DNA of 64,000 nucleotides from Rehaibacterium terrae (GTDB lineage Bacteria; Pseudomonadota; Gammaproteobacteria; Xanthomonadales; Xanthomonadaceae): contig NZ_JACHHX010000004.1 of the NCBI RefSeq assembly GCF_014202935.1, forward strand, positions 117,653 to 181,652, in the 5' to 3' direction. Below the pieces are notes generated by a model. It saw only the letters and a list, made by a program, of their open reading frames with translations, did not search any database and had not been told where the DNA came from. This document shows positions 1 through 9,127 of the stretch, in pieces. Every line of letters starts with the position of its first letter. The stretch's first letter is position 1. Made by a program: the position numbers and the translations under genes.

Positions 1-622
1 GATCGGGCTGGTGCGAGATCACCTGGTATGGGGTGATCTCGGCGCGAAACTCGCCGGCATCGATGGCGGCCAGCGCCTTGCGGTGCGAGGCGAGGGCGAA
101 GGCGTCCTGATCCTCGCGGCTCACTTTCCATTCCTCGGCGACCTTCTCGGCGGTGATGCCCATGCCATAGGCGATGGCGACGTTCTCGTCCCGGGCGAAC
201 ACCTGAGGGCTGAGGGCGACCTTGTTGCCCATCATCGGCACCATCGACATAGACTCGGTGCCGCCGGCAATGACCAGGTCGGCCTCACCCAGCCGGATCC
301 GGTCGGCGGCCATCGCCACCGCTTGCAGGCCCGAGGAGCAGAAGCGGTTGATGGTCTGTGCCGGGACGGTGTGTGGCAGTCCGGCCAGCAGCACACCGAT
401 CCGGGCCACGTTCATGCCCTGCTCGGCCTCGGGCATGGCGCAGCCGATGATCACGTCCTCGATACGGCCGACGTCGATGCCGGGCGCCTGTGCAACCACG
501 GCGCGCAGCACGTGCGCCAGCATCTCGTCGGGACGGGTGTTGCGGAACACGCCGCGCGGCGCCTTGCCGACCGGCGTGCGGGTAGCGGCGACGATGTAGG
601 CCTCTTGAATCTGCTTGCTCAT
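1..622 (-). CDS. fadA: Acetyl-CoA C-acyltransferase (thiolase), 3' end beyond window
   Basis: The minus strand reads open from an ATG at 622 to the window edge, giving about 207 residues of a thiolase that is normally near 390-400 residues. The N-terminus begins [20 protein letters not shown], the classic start of the family. The active-site loop [14 protein letters not shown], with the acyl-accepting cysteine, is present at about residues 90-105, followed by [12 protein letters not shown]. It would carry out the last step of beta-oxidation, thiolytic cleavage of 3-ketoacyl-CoA. It lies downstream of the multifunctional enzyme gene on the same strand with a 103-bp gap, so the two probably form one operon. 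The C-terminal catalytic Cys and His motifs are outside the window. Confidence 0.93.
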   Translation of the reverse strand, partial: MSKQIQEAYIVAATRTPVGKAPRGVFRNTRPDEMLAHVLRAVVAQAPGIDVGRIEDVIIGCAMPEAEQGMNVARIGVLLAGLPHTVPAQTINRFCSSGLQAVAMAADRIRLGEADLVIAGGTESMSMVPMMGNKVALSPQVFARDENVAIAYGMGITAEKVAEEWKVSREDQDAFALASHRKALAAIDAGEFRAEITPYQVISHQPD

Positions 623-725
623 TGGAACGTCCTTGGGTCGGTACCGGCAGCCGGCAGTCGCCAGCCGGAAAATTTCGGGATGCGGGCTTGCCGGTGGCCG
701 GTTACCGGCTACCGGTTCCCATCGC
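623..725. repeat. Palindromic intergenic repeat, copy 1
   Basis: The gap between the two beta-oxidation genes is filled by short CCGG/GGTAACCGG-type units arranged as two opposing arms around a roughly 20-bp centre. On the minus strand the left arm contains GGTAGCCGGTAACCGG and the right arm contains GGCTGCCGGTACCGAC. The centre contains CAAGCC, then TCCCGAA. The same architecture and centre words occur between guaB and guaA (16326-16423). I infer a REP-like element that would be transcribed into a stem-loop inside the operon. Confidence 0.6.
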
Positions 726-3095
726 TCAATTCCTCAACGGCTTGCCCGTCTTCAGCATGTGCGCGATGCGCTCCTGGGTCTTTGGCATCTGCGCCAGGGC
801 GACGAAATGCTCGCGCTCCAGCCGCAGCAGCCAGTCCTCGTCCACCAGTGTGCCGCGATCGACCTCGCCGCCGCACAGCACGGTGGCGATGCGGCTGGCG
901 ATTTCGTAGTCATGCTCGGAGATGAAGCGGCCTTCGAGCATGTTCACCAGCATCATCCTGAAGGTGGCGATGCCGACATCGCCAGCCACCGCGATGCGGC
1001 GGCCGGGCAGCGGCGGCCGGTAACCGCTCTCGGCCAGCGCACGCGCCTGGGCCTTGGCGACGTACAGCAGCTCATGCGGATGGAACACGACCACGTCGCC
1101 ATCGCGCAGCAGTCGGAGCTCCTTGGCCTCGATCGCCGAGCCGGACACCTTGCCCATGGCGATGGTTTCGAAGTACGGCTTGAGCGCGGCGAACACGTCG
1201 CCGCCCGTGCCGGCCGCGGCGGCGGCGCGCTGGGCGATTTCCTTCAGGCCGCCGCCGGCCGGCAGCAGGCCGACGCCGGCTTCGACCAGGCCGATGTAGC
1301 TTTCCAGCGAGGCGACCGTACGCGCCGCATGCATCTGGAACTCGCAGCCGCCGCCGAGCGCCAGGCCGCGCACGGCAGCCACCACCGGCACCAGCGAGTA
1401 CTTGATGCGCTGGCTGGTGGCCTGGAAGTTGGCGACCATCGCCTCGAACTCGGCCAGCTTGCCGGCCTGCAGCAAGGCGAGCGCACCGGCGAGGTCGGCG
1501 CCGGCCGAGAACGGCTCGCGCGGTTGCCAGATCACCAGGCCGTCGAAGTCCCGCTCGGCCACGTCGATGGCCTGTTGCAGGCCTTCGAGCACGCCGTCGG
1601 AGACGGTGTTCATCTTGGTCTTGAAGCTGGCCACGGCAATGCCGTCGCCGTCGTGCCACAGGCGCAGGGCATCGGTCTCGAACACCGTCTCGCCCGGGGC
1701 AAAGCGCTCGCCGAGCACCGGGTCGGGGAAGCGCTGGCGCGCATAGACGGCGAGCGTGGAGCGCGGCTTGGCGGCGTTCGCCGAGGGGCTGTAGCTGCCG
1801 TCCGGACCATGCACGCCGGCGCGGCCATCGCTCACCCAGGCGGGGAGGGCGGCATCGCTCATCGCCTTGCCGGTGGCGATGTCCTCGGCGATCCAGCCGG
1901 CCACCTCGCGCCAGCCCGCCGCCTGCCAGGTTTCGAACGGCCCCTGCTGCCAGCCGTAGCCCCAGCGGATCGCCAGGTCGACATCGCGGGCGGTGTCGGC
2001 GATGTCGGCCAGATGGAAGGCGCTGTAATGGAACAGGTCGCGGAAGCAGGCCCACAGGAACTGCGCTTGTCGGTGCCCGCAGGCGCGCAGGCGGGCAAAC
2101 TTCTCGACCGGGTTCTTCAGCTTGAGGATCTCGGCCACCTCGGGAGCAACCTCGGCCCCTGACGGACGGTAATCCTGCTTCGCCAGGTCGACGACCTGGA
2201 TCTCCTTGCCGACCTTGCGGAAGATGCCGGCACCGGCCTTCTGGCCGAGCGCGCCCTTGGCGATCAGCGCCGACAGCCACTCGGGCGTCTTGAAGTAATG
2301 GTGCCAGGGGTCGTCAGGCAGGGTGTCGGCCATGGTCTTGATGACGTGCGCCATGGTGTCCAGGCCGACCACGTCGGCGGTGCGGTAGGTGGCCGACTTG
2401 GGCCGGCCGACCAGCGGACCGGTCAGCGCATCGACCTCGTCGAAGCCCAGGCCGAACTGCGCGGTGTGGTGCATCGTCGCCAGGATCGAGAACACGCCGA
2501 TCCGGTTGCCGATGAAGTTGGGCGTGTCGCGGGCATAGATCACGCCCTTGCCCAAGGTGGTGGTGAGGAAGGTTTCCAGCCCCTCCAGTACCGCGCGATC
2601 GGTGTGCCGGCAGGGGATCAGCTCGGCCAGGTGCATGTAGCGCGGCGGGTTGAAGAAGTGCACGCCGCAGAAGCGTGTGCGCACCGCGTCGGGCAGGGCA
2701 TCGGCCATGGTGTTGATCGAAAGGCCGGAGGTGTTGGAGGCGACCACCGCATGCGGCGCGATGTGCGGCGCGATCTTGGCGTACAGGTCACGCTTCCAGT
2801 CCATCCGTTCGGCGATGGCCTCGATGACCAGGTCGCAACCTGCGAGCAGGGGCAGGTGCTGGTCGTAGTTGGCCGGGGTGATTTCCGCCGCCAGTGCCTT
2901 GCTGGCCAGCGGAGCGGGGGAGAGCTTGCCGAGGTTGGCGATGGCCTTCTCGACGATGGCGTTGGGGGTGCCCTCTTTCGCGGGCAGGTCGAACAGGATC
3001 GTCGGCACGCCGGCATTGGTCAGGTGGGCGGCGATCTGTGCACCCATGACGCCGGCGCCGAGCACGGCCACCTTGCGGATCTGGAGTTTCGGCAT
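726..3095 (-). CDS. fadN: 3-hydroxyacyl-CoA dehydrogenase / enoyl-CoA hydratase, FadN-like
   Basis: This 789-residue protein combines two beta-oxidation activities. The N-terminal half is a 3-hydroxyacyl-CoA dehydrogenase: a Rossmann GAGVMG motif at residues 13-18, then the dehydrogenase core with [17 protein letters not shown]. The C-terminal part, from about residue 480, is an enoyl-CoA hydratase/crotonase domain with [10 protein letters not shown] and a [10 protein letters not shown] oxyanion-hole segment. Dehydrogenase-first order and length match Bacillus FadN rather than E. coli FadB, where the hydratase comes first. It would hydrate 2-enoyl-CoA and oxidise the 3-hydroxyacyl-CoA, passing product to the adjacent thiolase. 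The PsrA-like repressor gene lies immediately upstream. The symbol is by similarity of domain order; the family assignment is secure. Confidence 0.9.
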   Translation of the reverse strand: MPKLQIRKVAVLGAGVMGAQIAAHLTNAGVPTILFDLPAKEGTPNAIVEKAIANLGKLSPAPLASKALAAEITPANYDQHLPLLAGCDLVIEAIAERMDWKRDLYAKIAPHIAPHAVVASNTSGLSINTMADALPDAVRTRFCGVHFFNPPRYMHLAELIPCRHTDRAVLEGLETFLTTTLGKGVIYARDTPNFIGNRIGVFSILATMHHTAQFGLGFDEVDALTGPLVGRPKSATYRTADVVGLDTMAHVIKTMADTLPDDPWHHYFKTPEWLSALIAKGALGQKAGAGIFRKVGKEIQVVDLAKQDYRPSGAEVAPEVAEILKLKNPVEKFARLRACGHRQAQFLWACFRDLFHYSAFHLADIADTARDVDLAIRWGYGWQQGPFETWQAAGWREVAGWIAEDIATGKAMSDAALPAWVSDGRAGVHGPDGSYSPSANAAKPRSTLAVYARQRFPDPVLGERFAPGETVFETDALRLWHDGDGIAVASFKTKMNTVSDGVLEGLQQAIDVAERDFDGLVIWQPREPFSAGADLAGALALLQAGKLAEFEAMVANFQATSQRIKYSLVPVVAAVRGLALGGGCEFQMHAARTVASLESYIGLVEAGVGLLPAGGGLKEIAQRAAAAAGTGGDVFAALKPYFETIAMGKVSGSAIEAKELRLLRDGDVVVFHPHELLYVAKAQARALAESGYRPPLPGRRIAVAGDVGIATFRMMLVNMLEGRFISEHDYEIASRIATVLCGGEVDRGTLVDEDWLLRLEREHFVALAQMPKTQERIAHMLKTGKPLRN

Positions 3096-3121
3096 GGTTG
3101 GATTCCGGTTGAAGGAGAGGG

Positions 3122-3143
3122 CGGGCCGGCACCGACCGGCCCG
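3122..3143 (-). other. GC-rich hairpin between psrA-like gene and fadN-like gene
   Basis: CGGGCCGG and CCGGCCCG form perfect 8-bp arms around CACCGA. There is no T-run on the minus strand, so it is not a convincing intrinsic terminator. It could limit read-through or stabilise an mRNA end between the regulator and the fad genes. Confidence 0.4.
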
Positions 3144-3158
3144 TCGGATGTGGAAGGC

Positions 3159-3782
3159 TTACACGGCGCGCAGGCCGGCCGCGGCGAAGCGGATCAGTTC
3201 GCGCGCCGCACGCTCGCAGTGCTGCTGTTCGCTGACCCCGGCCGGGCGCTTGATCAGGCCGAAGTCGGCCATGGCATAGGTCAGCGCACCGGCGGTGAAG
3301 TCCAGCCGCCAGTACAGCTCCTCCTTGCCCAGGCCCGGCAGGCAGGCGGCGATGGCCTTGGCGAAGTCGCGCAGCACATGGCCGTAGTTGTCGGAGAGGA
3401 ACTTGCGCAGGCGGTCGTTTTTCTCCGCGTAGGCGCGGGCCAGCACGCGGACGAAGGCCGAGCCGCCGTGGCGGTCGAGGGTCAGCGCCAGTGCCGGCTC
3501 GATGAACGCGGCCAGGATCGCTTCCAGCGAGCCGGGCGACTCGGTCAGTGCGGCCTTCAGGGCCTTGAGCCGGTTCTCGCTCAACTCGTCCAGCCGGCGC
3601 CGGAACACCTCGTTGACCAGGTTCTCCTTGCTGCCGAAGTGGTAGTTGACGGCGGCGATGTTGACGTCGGCACGGCTGGTCACCTGGCGCAGCGAGGTGC
3701 CGGCGAAACCGAACTGGGCGAACAGCTCCTCGGCCGCGCCGAGGATGCGTTCCTTGGTGTTGAAGTGGGTCGTGGCGGTCAC
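3159..3782 (-). CDS. psrA: TetR-family regulator, PsrA-like
   Basis: A 207-residue TetR protein with a GTG start. The N-terminal helix-turn-helix (about residues 10-55) contains ERILGAAEELFAQFGFAGTSLRQVTSRADV followed by NIAAVNYHFGSKENLV. These closely match Pseudomonas PsrA, the acyl-CoA/fatty-acid-responsive repressor. The C-terminal ligand domain is less conserved. It lies directly upstream of the beta-oxidation genes on the same strand. A perfect inverted repeat of the PsrA type (3808-3823) sits 26 bp upstream of its start, which suggests autoregulation and control of fad genes. The PsrA identity is an inference from HTH sequence, neighbours and operator; TetR family membership is certain. 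Confidence 0.8.
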   Translation of the reverse strand: MTATTHFNTKERILGAAEELFAQFGFAGTSLRQVTSRADVNIAAVNYHFGSKENLVNEVFRRRLDELSENRLKALKAALTESPGSLEAILAAFIEPALALTLDRHGGSAFVRVLARAYAEKNDRLRKFLSDNYGHVLRDFAKAIAACLPGLGKEELYWRLDFTAGALTYAMADFGLIKRPAGVSEQQHCERAARELIRFAAAGLRAV

Positions 3783-3807
3783 GGCAGACTCGTTTGAATG
3801 GTGTGAT

Positions 3808-3823
3808 TGAAACGCACGTTTCA
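3808..3823. promoter_or_regulatory. PsrA-type operator
   Basis: TGAAACG and CGTTTCA form perfect 7-bp arms separated by CA. This fits the published PsrA binding pattern, G/C-AAAC-N2-4-GTTT-G/C. It lies just upstream of the psrA-like GTG start and in the divergent region shared with ndk. Confidence 0.7.
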
Positions 3824-3873
3824 GATACTGACTCCGAACCGGCGGAAGGTCAACCGCCTGTCATCGGGCGCTG

Positions 3874-3901
3874 TTCGCCAGCCGGCGGAATCGGGTAGAA
3901 T
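3874..3901 (+). promoter_or_regulatory. Possible sigma-70 promoter of ndk
   Basis: A TAGAAT -10 hexamer at 3896-3901 is preceded, with a 16-bp spacer, by a weak -35 (TTCGCC at 3874-3879). It is the only good -10 upstream of ndk and would start transcription near 3908, before the hairpin at 3925. Confidence 0.4.
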
Positions 3902-3924
3902 TTGCGGCTGGAGTTCCATCTAAG

Positions 3925-3945
3925 CCCGCGATTTTCGCGGGTTTT
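3925..3945 (+). terminator. Terminator-like hairpin in the ndk leader
   Basis: CCCGCG (3925-3930) and CGCGGG (3936-3941) flank an ATTTT loop and are followed by TTTTG. The shape is that of a small intrinsic terminator pointing along the plus strand. No plus-strand gene lies upstream in the window, so it sits between the likely ndk promoter and the ndk start, as an attenuator would. Confidence 0.5.
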
Positions 3946-4000
3946 GTGTTAGCGTGGCCGTCCCCGGCCAAGGTTTTCCCACGTCCCCTACGGAGTCCCC

Positions 4001-4426
4001 ATGGCGCTGGAGCGCACCATTTCCATCATCAAGCCCGATGCCGTCGCCAAGAACGTCATCGGCGAAATCTACACCCGCTTCGAAAAGGCCGGCCTCAGGA
4101 TCGTCGCCGCCAAGATGAAGCACCTCACCCGCAAGGAGGCCGAGGGCTTCTACGCCGTGCACCGCGAGCGCCCGTTCTTCAATGCGCTGGTCGAGTTCAT
4201 GACCTCCGGCCCGGTGATGATCCAGGTGCTGGAAGGCGAGAACGCCGTGGCCAGGAACCGCGAGCTGATGGGCGCCACCAACCCGAAGGAGGCCGCGCCG
4301 GGCACCATCCGCGCCGACTTCGCCGAGTCGATCGACGCCAACGCCGTGCACGGTTCGGACAGCCCGGAGAACGCGGCGATCGAGATCGCCTACTTCTTCG
4401 CCGCCACCGAGCTTTGCCCGCGCTGA
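4001..4426 (+). CDS. ndk: Nucleoside diphosphate kinase
   Basis: A 141-residue protein of the normal bacterial length that transfers the gamma-phosphate from ATP to NDPs. It starts [17 protein letters not shown] and has the active-site motif [12 protein letters not shown] with the phosphorylated histidine at residue 117. The residues RPFF and [11 protein letters not shown], typical of the family, are also present. It is the first gene of a plus-strand run and is followed after 11 bp by rlmN. A terminator-like hairpin lies in its leader. Confidence 0.98.
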   Translation: MALERTISIIKPDAVAKNVIGEIYTRFEKAGLRIVAAKMKHLTRKEAEGFYAVHRERPFFNALVEFMTSGPVMIQVLEGENAVARNRELMGATNPKEAAPGTIRADFAESIDANAVHGSDSPENAAIEIAYFFAATELCPR

Positions 4427-4437
4427 GTCGTGATGCC

Positions 4438-5592
4438 GTGACCGAGGCCGCCGCCAGGACCAATCTGCTCGACCTCGATCGCGCGGGGCTGGAGCGCTTC
4501 TTCGCCGAGACCCTTGGCGAGAAGCGCTTCCGCGCCCACCAGGTGATGAAGTGGATCTACCACCAGCACGTCACCGACTTTTCGCAGATGACCGACGTGG
4601 GCAAGGCGCTGCGCGCCAAGCTCGAAACCCACGCCGAGATCCGCCCGCCGAGCGTGCAGTTCGACAAGCCCTCGGCGGACGGCACCCACAAGTGGCTGCT
4701 CGGGATGGACGCGGGCAATGCCATCGAGACCGTGTTCATCCCCGACAAGGGCCGCGGCACGCTGTGCGTGTCCAGCCAGGTCGGCTGCGGCCTGAACTGC
4801 CAGTTCTGCTCCACCGCGACCCAGGGCTTCAACCGCAACCTCTCGACCGCCGAGATCATCGGTCAGGTCTGGGTGGCCTCCAGGCACCTTGGCAACCGGG
4901 CCCACGTCCACCGCAAGCTCACCAATGTGGTGATGATGGGCATGGGCGAGCCGCTGCTGAATTTCGACAACGTCGTGCGGGCGATGAGCCTGATGCGTGA
5001 CGATCTCGGTTTCGGCCTGGCCAACAAGCGCGTCACGCTGTCCACCGCCGGCCTGGTGCCGATGATCGACCGGCTCGGCGCGGAGAGCGACGTCGCGCTG
5101 GCGGTATCGCTGCACGCGCCCAACGACGAGCTGCGCACCCAGCTGGTGCCGCTGAACAGGAAGTATCCGATCGCCGAGCTGATGGCCGCCTGCGTCCGCT
5201 ACCTGCGCCAGCGACGGAAGGGCGAGTCCATCACCTTCGAATACACCCTGATGAAGGGCGTGAACGACGACCCGGCCACCGCACGCGAGCTGGCTCGACT
5301 GATGCGAAGGTTCTGCAACGAAGTGCAGTACGCGGACGCGGCCAAGGTCAACCTGATTCCGTTCAACCCCTTCCCCGGCACGCGCTTCGAACGCAGCGAC
5401 GAGGCGACCATCCGCGCCTTCCAGAAGATCCTGCTCGACGCCGGAGTGCTCACCATGGTCCGCCGCACCCGTGGCGACGACATCGATGCCGCATGCGGCC
5501 AGTTGAAGGGGCAGGTCATGGATCGCACCCGCCGGCAAGCCGAGTTCCGCAAGAAACTCGAACGGGAAGGGCTCTCGCATGAGGCTGCGTGA
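4438..5592 (+). CDS. rlmN: Dual-specificity 23S rRNA / tRNA adenine-C2 methyltransferase
   Basis: A radical-SAM enzyme that methylates C2 of A2503 in 23S rRNA and of A37 in some tRNAs. The CX3CX2C iron-sulfur motif is at Cys117, Cys121 and Cys124 ([12 protein letters not shown]). [12 protein letters not shown] and the conserved C-terminal segment follow. I chose the GTG at 4438 because the open frame upstream overlaps ndk in another frame and shows no homology; this gives 384 residues, close to the usual 370-400. It overlaps the start of pilF by 14 bp, which suggests translational coupling. Confidence 0.95.
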   Translation: MTEAAARTNLLDLDRAGLERFFAETLGEKRFRAHQVMKWIYHQHVTDFSQMTDVGKALRAKLETHAEIRPPSVQFDKPSADGTHKWLLGMDAGNAIETVFIPDKGRGTLCVSSQVGCGLNCQFCSTATQGFNRNLSTAEIIGQVWVASRHLGNRAHVHRKLTNVVMMGMGEPLLNFDNVVRAMSLMRDDLGFGLANKRVTLSTAGLVPMIDRLGAESDVALAVSLHAPNDELRTQLVPLNRKYPIAELMAACVRYLRQRRKGESITFEYTLMKGVNDDPATARELARLMRRFCNEVQYADAAKVNLIPFNPFPGTRFERSDEATIRAFQKILLDAGVLTMVRRTRGDDIDAACGQLKGQVMDRTRRQAEFRKKLEREGLSHEAA

Positions 5593-6334
5593 CCTGTCGA
5601 TGCTGGCGCTGGCGGCGCTGCTGGCCGGCTGCGCCGGCGGCGGAGCTCGTCCAGGTGCCAGCGACGAGCGCGCACGCCTGGCCATGCAGAATGTCGCGAT
5701 GGGCCAGCAGTATCTGGAGCAGGGCATGCACGAGATCGCCCTGCAGCGCCTGCAGGAGGCCCTGCGTCACGATCCGCGCTCCGCCGACGCGCACAGCCTG
5801 CTCGGCGTGCTGTACGAACGGATCGGCCGCGCCGCGCTGGCCGAAGAGCACTACGGCCGCTCGGTCCGTCTGGCTCCCGAACGCGGCGCCATCCTCAACA
5901 ACTACGGTGCCTGGCTGTGTCGCAACGGCCGCCCGGCCGAAGCCGGGGAGTGGTTCGTCCGCGCGCTCGACGATCCCTTCTACCGCACGCCTGTGGCCGC
6001 GCTCGCCAACGCCGGCAACTGTGCCTTGCTCGCCGGTCGTCTCGACCAGGCCGAGGAGTTCTTCCGGCGTGTGCTGGAGATCGACCCGGGTCACCTGGAC
6101 AGCCTGCACCAGCTCACCGTCCTGAGCTACGCCAGGGGTGACCTGCTGCGGGCGCGGGCCTTCTCCCAGCGCCGGCTCGCGGGCGGTCCGCCGGACCCCG
6201 GCGCGTTGGAGCTGGCCGCGCGCATCGAGGACGGACTGGGCGACAACGCCGCCGCAAACCGTTATCGTGCACGTTTGCGCGCCGAGTTTCCCGATTACCG
6301 CCCGACCTCGCCTGATTCTCCCAGGACGCCATGA
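5579..6334 (+). CDS. pilF: Type IV pilus biogenesis/stability lipoprotein PilF (PilW)
   Basis: A 251-residue lipoprotein. The signal peptide ends in a lipobox (LLAGC, lipidated Cys18), and the rest is TPR repeats ([42 protein letters not shown] and so on). PilF acts as the pilotin needed for PilQ secretin assembly in the outer membrane. Its place between rlmN and rodZ is the standard location in gammaproteobacteria. It overlaps rodZ by ATGA. Confidence 0.93.
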   Translation: MRLRDLSMLALAALLAGCAGGGARPGASDERARLAMQNVAMGQQYLEQGMHEIALQRLQEALRHDPRSADAHSLLGVLYERIGRAALAEEHYGRSVRLAPERGAILNNYGAWLCRNGRPAEAGEWFVRALDDPFYRTPVAALANAGNCALLAGRLDQAEEFFRRVLEIDPGHLDSLHQLTVLSYARGDLLRARAFSQRRLAGGPPDPGALELAARIEDGLGDNAAANRYRARLRAEFPDYRPTSPDSPRTP

Positions 6335-7218
6335 CCCCGGACCCAAGCGCAGACAACGAGAACGCCTCCCGCTCGCCCGGCTCGCGCTTCCGTGAGGCCC
6401 GTGCGGCCCAAGGGCTGAGCGTCGAGGCGGCGGCCGCAAGGCTGAAGATTCCCGTGGCCGTGGTCGAGGCCATCGAGCGCGACGACTACAGTGCGCTCGG
6501 CGCGGCGATCTACGTCCGCGGCCACTGCACCGCCTACGCCCGCCTGCTCGGGCTGGCTCCGGACATCGTCGACGACGCCTGCCGCCAGAGCCGCAGCGCG
6601 CCGCCACCGCTGGTGGCGATGGCGCCCAGCACGCGTCTGCAGCGCTTGACCGACCGGCTGGCCCGCCGTGCCGTCTACGTCGTGCTGACCGGCGCGATCG
6701 TGCTGCCGGTGATCTGGTATGCGACGCAGGAGGCGCCCGAGATCGCCCGCGTCAACCTCAGCCCCCTGGACGTGCCGCCAGGAGGGCAGGCGCCGCTGAC
6801 CGACATCGCTGCGCTGATTCCGGACGGCGAATCTGCTCCGGCACGTCAGCGGGGGGAGGCCGACCACCCGGTCGTGGCCTCGCTGGCGCCGTTCTACGCA
6901 AAGCCGGCGGCGGCGGACGAGTCCGCCGCGGACGCGCCGACCGAGGTTGCGCCGGACTGGCTGGTGCTCAGCTTCAACGGTCCGAGCTGGGTCGAGATCT
7001 TCGCCGCCGACGGCACCCGCCTCGAACAGGCCTTGCTGGGCCCCGGCAGCGAGCGCCGTTATGCCCCCGGTCAGGTGGCTCGCATCACGCTGGGCAATGC
7101 CGAGGCGGTCGAAGTCCGGCAGGCAGGCAGGAAGGTCGACTTCAGCGCCTACCGCCGGGCCAACGTCGCACGGTTTACGGTATCCTCCGACGGCACGCTG
7201 GCGCCCGTCGGCGGCTGA
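6331..7218 (+). CDS. rodZ: Cytoskeletal protein RodZ
   Basis: A 295-residue membrane protein that links MreB filaments to the elongation machinery. It has an N-terminal Xre-type helix-turn-helix (about residues 18-75, FREARAAQGLSVEAAAARLKI), a single membrane segment at about 114-130, and a periplasmic DUF4115 domain at about 220-295 (WVEIFAADGTRLEQALL). The start codon overlaps the pilF stop (ATGA), so the genes are coupled. The middle region is Pro/Ala-rich and poorly conserved, as usual. Confidence 0.93.
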   Translation: MTPDPSADNENASRSPGSRFREARAAQGLSVEAAAARLKIPVAVVEAIERDDYSALGAAIYVRGHCTAYARLLGLAPDIVDDACRQSRSAPPPLVAMAPSTRLQRLTDRLARRAVYVVLTGAIVLPVIWYATQEAPEIARVNLSPLDVPPGGQAPLTDIAALIPDGESAPARQRGEADHPVVASLAPFYAKPAAADESAADAPTEVAPDWLVLSFNGPSWVEIFAADGTRLEQALLGPGSERRYAPGQVARITLGNAEAVEVRQAGRKVDFSAYRRANVARFTVSSDGTLAPVGG

Positions 7219-7282
7219 TTCCGGCGACTCTTCCAAATTTCTCCTTGCGATGCCCGGATGACCCGTCCGGGCCCTGAGGCTC

Positions 7283-7927
7283 ATGAGCGAACTAGACGAA
7301 CTCGAACAGGGCGAACGCGTCCGCAACTGGCTGCGGCAGAACGGCAGCACCATCGTCACCGGCGTCGCGCTCGGTGTGGCCATGATCTTCGGCTGGCAGT
7401 GGTGGCAGGGCAGCCGGGTCGAGCACCGACTCACCGCGGCCACCCACTACGAGGCACTGGTCGAGGCCGCCGAACGCGGCGAGCGCGACACCGTCCAGGC
7501 GCTCGCCGGCACGCTGGCCCAAGGCTATGCGGATACACCGTACGCGGTCCTGGCTGCATTGCGTCTGGCCGAGGCGCAGGCGACGGCCGGCGAGAACGAG
7601 GCCGCCCTGGCCACGCTCGAGGCTGCCAGCGGAAAGAGTCCCGACCCGGCCCTGAACGAGCTCCTGCAATTGCGCAGCGCCCGTCTGGAGATCGCCCTGG
7701 GCCGCCATGAGCAGGCCCTGACCCGTCTGGCGCGCGTGGGCGACGCCTATGCGGCGCTGGCGCATGAACTGCGCGGCGATGCCCATCTCGCCCTGGGGCG
7801 TGCCGGCGAAGCGCTGGCGGCCTACCAGGAAGCCCTGACGCGCATGGACGCCGCCGCGCCGGCGCGTCCGATCGTACAGATGAAACATGACGATCTGGCG
7901 GCTGCGGCCGGGTCGGCGGAGTCGTGA
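7283..7927 (+). CDS. yfgM: YfgM-family TPR membrane protein
   Basis: A 214-residue protein with a single N-terminal membrane anchor (about residues 23-41) and a periplasmic TPR domain. YfgM associates with the SecYEG translocon and periplasmic chaperones in E. coli. It sits between rodZ and bamB, and its stop overlaps the bamB start (GTGA). In many gammaproteobacteria ispG and hisS lie between rodZ and yfgM; here they are absent and the gap is only 64 bp. Confidence 0.9.
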   Translation: MSELDELEQGERVRNWLRQNGSTIVTGVALGVAMIFGWQWWQGSRVEHRLTAATHYEALVEAAERGERDTVQALAGTLAQGYADTPYAVLAALRLAEAQATAGENEAALATLEAASGKSPDPALNELLQLRSARLEIALGRHEQALTRLARVGDAYAALAHELRGDAHLALGRAGEALAAYQEALTRMDAAAPARPIVQMKHDDLAAAAGSAES

Positions 7928-9105
7928 GCATGATGCGTCGCCTGATCGTCCTCTTCGTCTGCGCCGCCCTGCTGGCCGGTTGCGGTACCCGTGTCGGCAA
8001 GTGGTTCGGCTCGTCCAGCAAGGACAATGTCGATGCGCCGGCGGAGCTGACCGACTTCGCGCCCAGCGTCGGTGTCGACAAGCTGTGGTCCCTCCGGCTC
8101 GGCAAGGGCGAGCGCCGGCTCTGGATCCGCCAGGCCCCTGCGGTCGTGGAGGGGCGCGTCTATGCCGCCACCCTGCAGGGCCGGGTCGTGGCCCTGGATC
8201 TGGAGAGCGGACGCGAGTTGTGGCGCAGTGAGACCGGCATGCGGCTCTCCGGCGGCCCCGGCGCTGCCGGCGGTTTCGTCGTGGTCGGCAGTCTCGACGG
8301 CGACGTGCTCGCGCTCGATGCCGACAGCGGTGCCGAGCGTTGGCGTACCCGCGTGTCCTCCGAGGTGATTTCACGCCCGCTTCTTGCCCATGGCATGGCG
8401 GTGGTGCGCAGCAACGATGGCCGGGTTTTCGGGCTCGACCTCGGCGAGGGCGCGCGGCGCTGGGTCTTCGATCGCGGCATCCCGGCGCTGACCGTGCGCG
8501 GCAATGCCTCGCCGGTCCTCGGTCAGGGACTGGTGTACCTGGGTTACGACGACGGCACCGTGGTCGCCCTGCGTGTCCAGGACGGCCTGCGCGTCTGGGA
8601 GCAGGTGGTCGCCGAACCGGACGGGCGCAGCGAGCTGGAACGCATGGCCGACGTCGATGGCGATCTGCAGGTCGGCCTGAGCGAGGTCTTCGCGATCAGC
8701 TTCAAGGGCCAGATGCTGGCGATGGACGCCGCCAACGGCCGCCCGCTGTGGACCCGCGACACCGGCAGCTACGCGGGGCTGGCCCTGCTCGGCGACCGCC
8801 TGGTCGTCGCAGACAAGGCCGGCAGCGTCTGGGCGATCGACCGCAACAGCAGCAGCGCACTGTGGCGACAGGAGGCGTTGGCGCACCGCTGGCTGACCAC
8901 GCCGGCGGTGCAGGGCGACTACGCCGTGGTGGGCGACCTCCAGGGCTATCTGCACTGGCTGCGGCTCGGCAACGGCGAGCTGGCGGCCCGCGTCCGCCTG
9001 GGCAAGGAGCCGATCCGCGCCACGCCGCAGGTTTCGCCGGAGGGCATCCTCGTGGCGATCGATACCTACGGCGAACTGGCCGCCTACCGCCTCGGCGGTC
9101 CGTGA
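7924..9105 (+). CDS. bamB: Outer membrane assembly lipoprotein BamB
   Basis: A 393-residue beta-propeller lipoprotein of the BAM complex that inserts beta-barrel proteins into the outer membrane. It has a signal peptide with lipobox LLAGC (Cys20 if translation starts at the GTG at 7924; ATG codons at 7930 and 7933 are alternatives). PQQ-like propeller repeats follow ([39 protein letters not shown]). It is coupled to yfgM and followed by der after 22 bp, the conserved order. Confidence 0.95.
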   Translation: MSMMRRLIVLFVCAALLAGCGTRVGKWFGSSSKDNVDAPAELTDFAPSVGVDKLWSLRLGKGERRLWIRQAPAVVEGRVYAATLQGRVVALDLESGRELWRSETGMRLSGGPGAAGGFVVVGSLDGDVLALDADSGAERWRTRVSSEVISRPLLAHGMAVVRSNDGRVFGLDLGEGARRWVFDRGIPALTVRGNASPVLGQGLVYLGYDDGTVVALRVQDGLRVWEQVVAEPDGRSELERMADVDGDLQVGLSEVFAISFKGQMLAMDAANGRPLWTRDTGSYAGLALLGDRLVVADKAGSVWAIDRNSSSALWRQEALAHRWLTTPAVQGDYAVVGDLQGYLHWLRLGNGELAARVRLGKEPIRATPQVSPEGILVAIDTYGELAAYRLGGP

Positions 9106-9127
9106 GCCCGTACCCGGAGTTCCCGCC

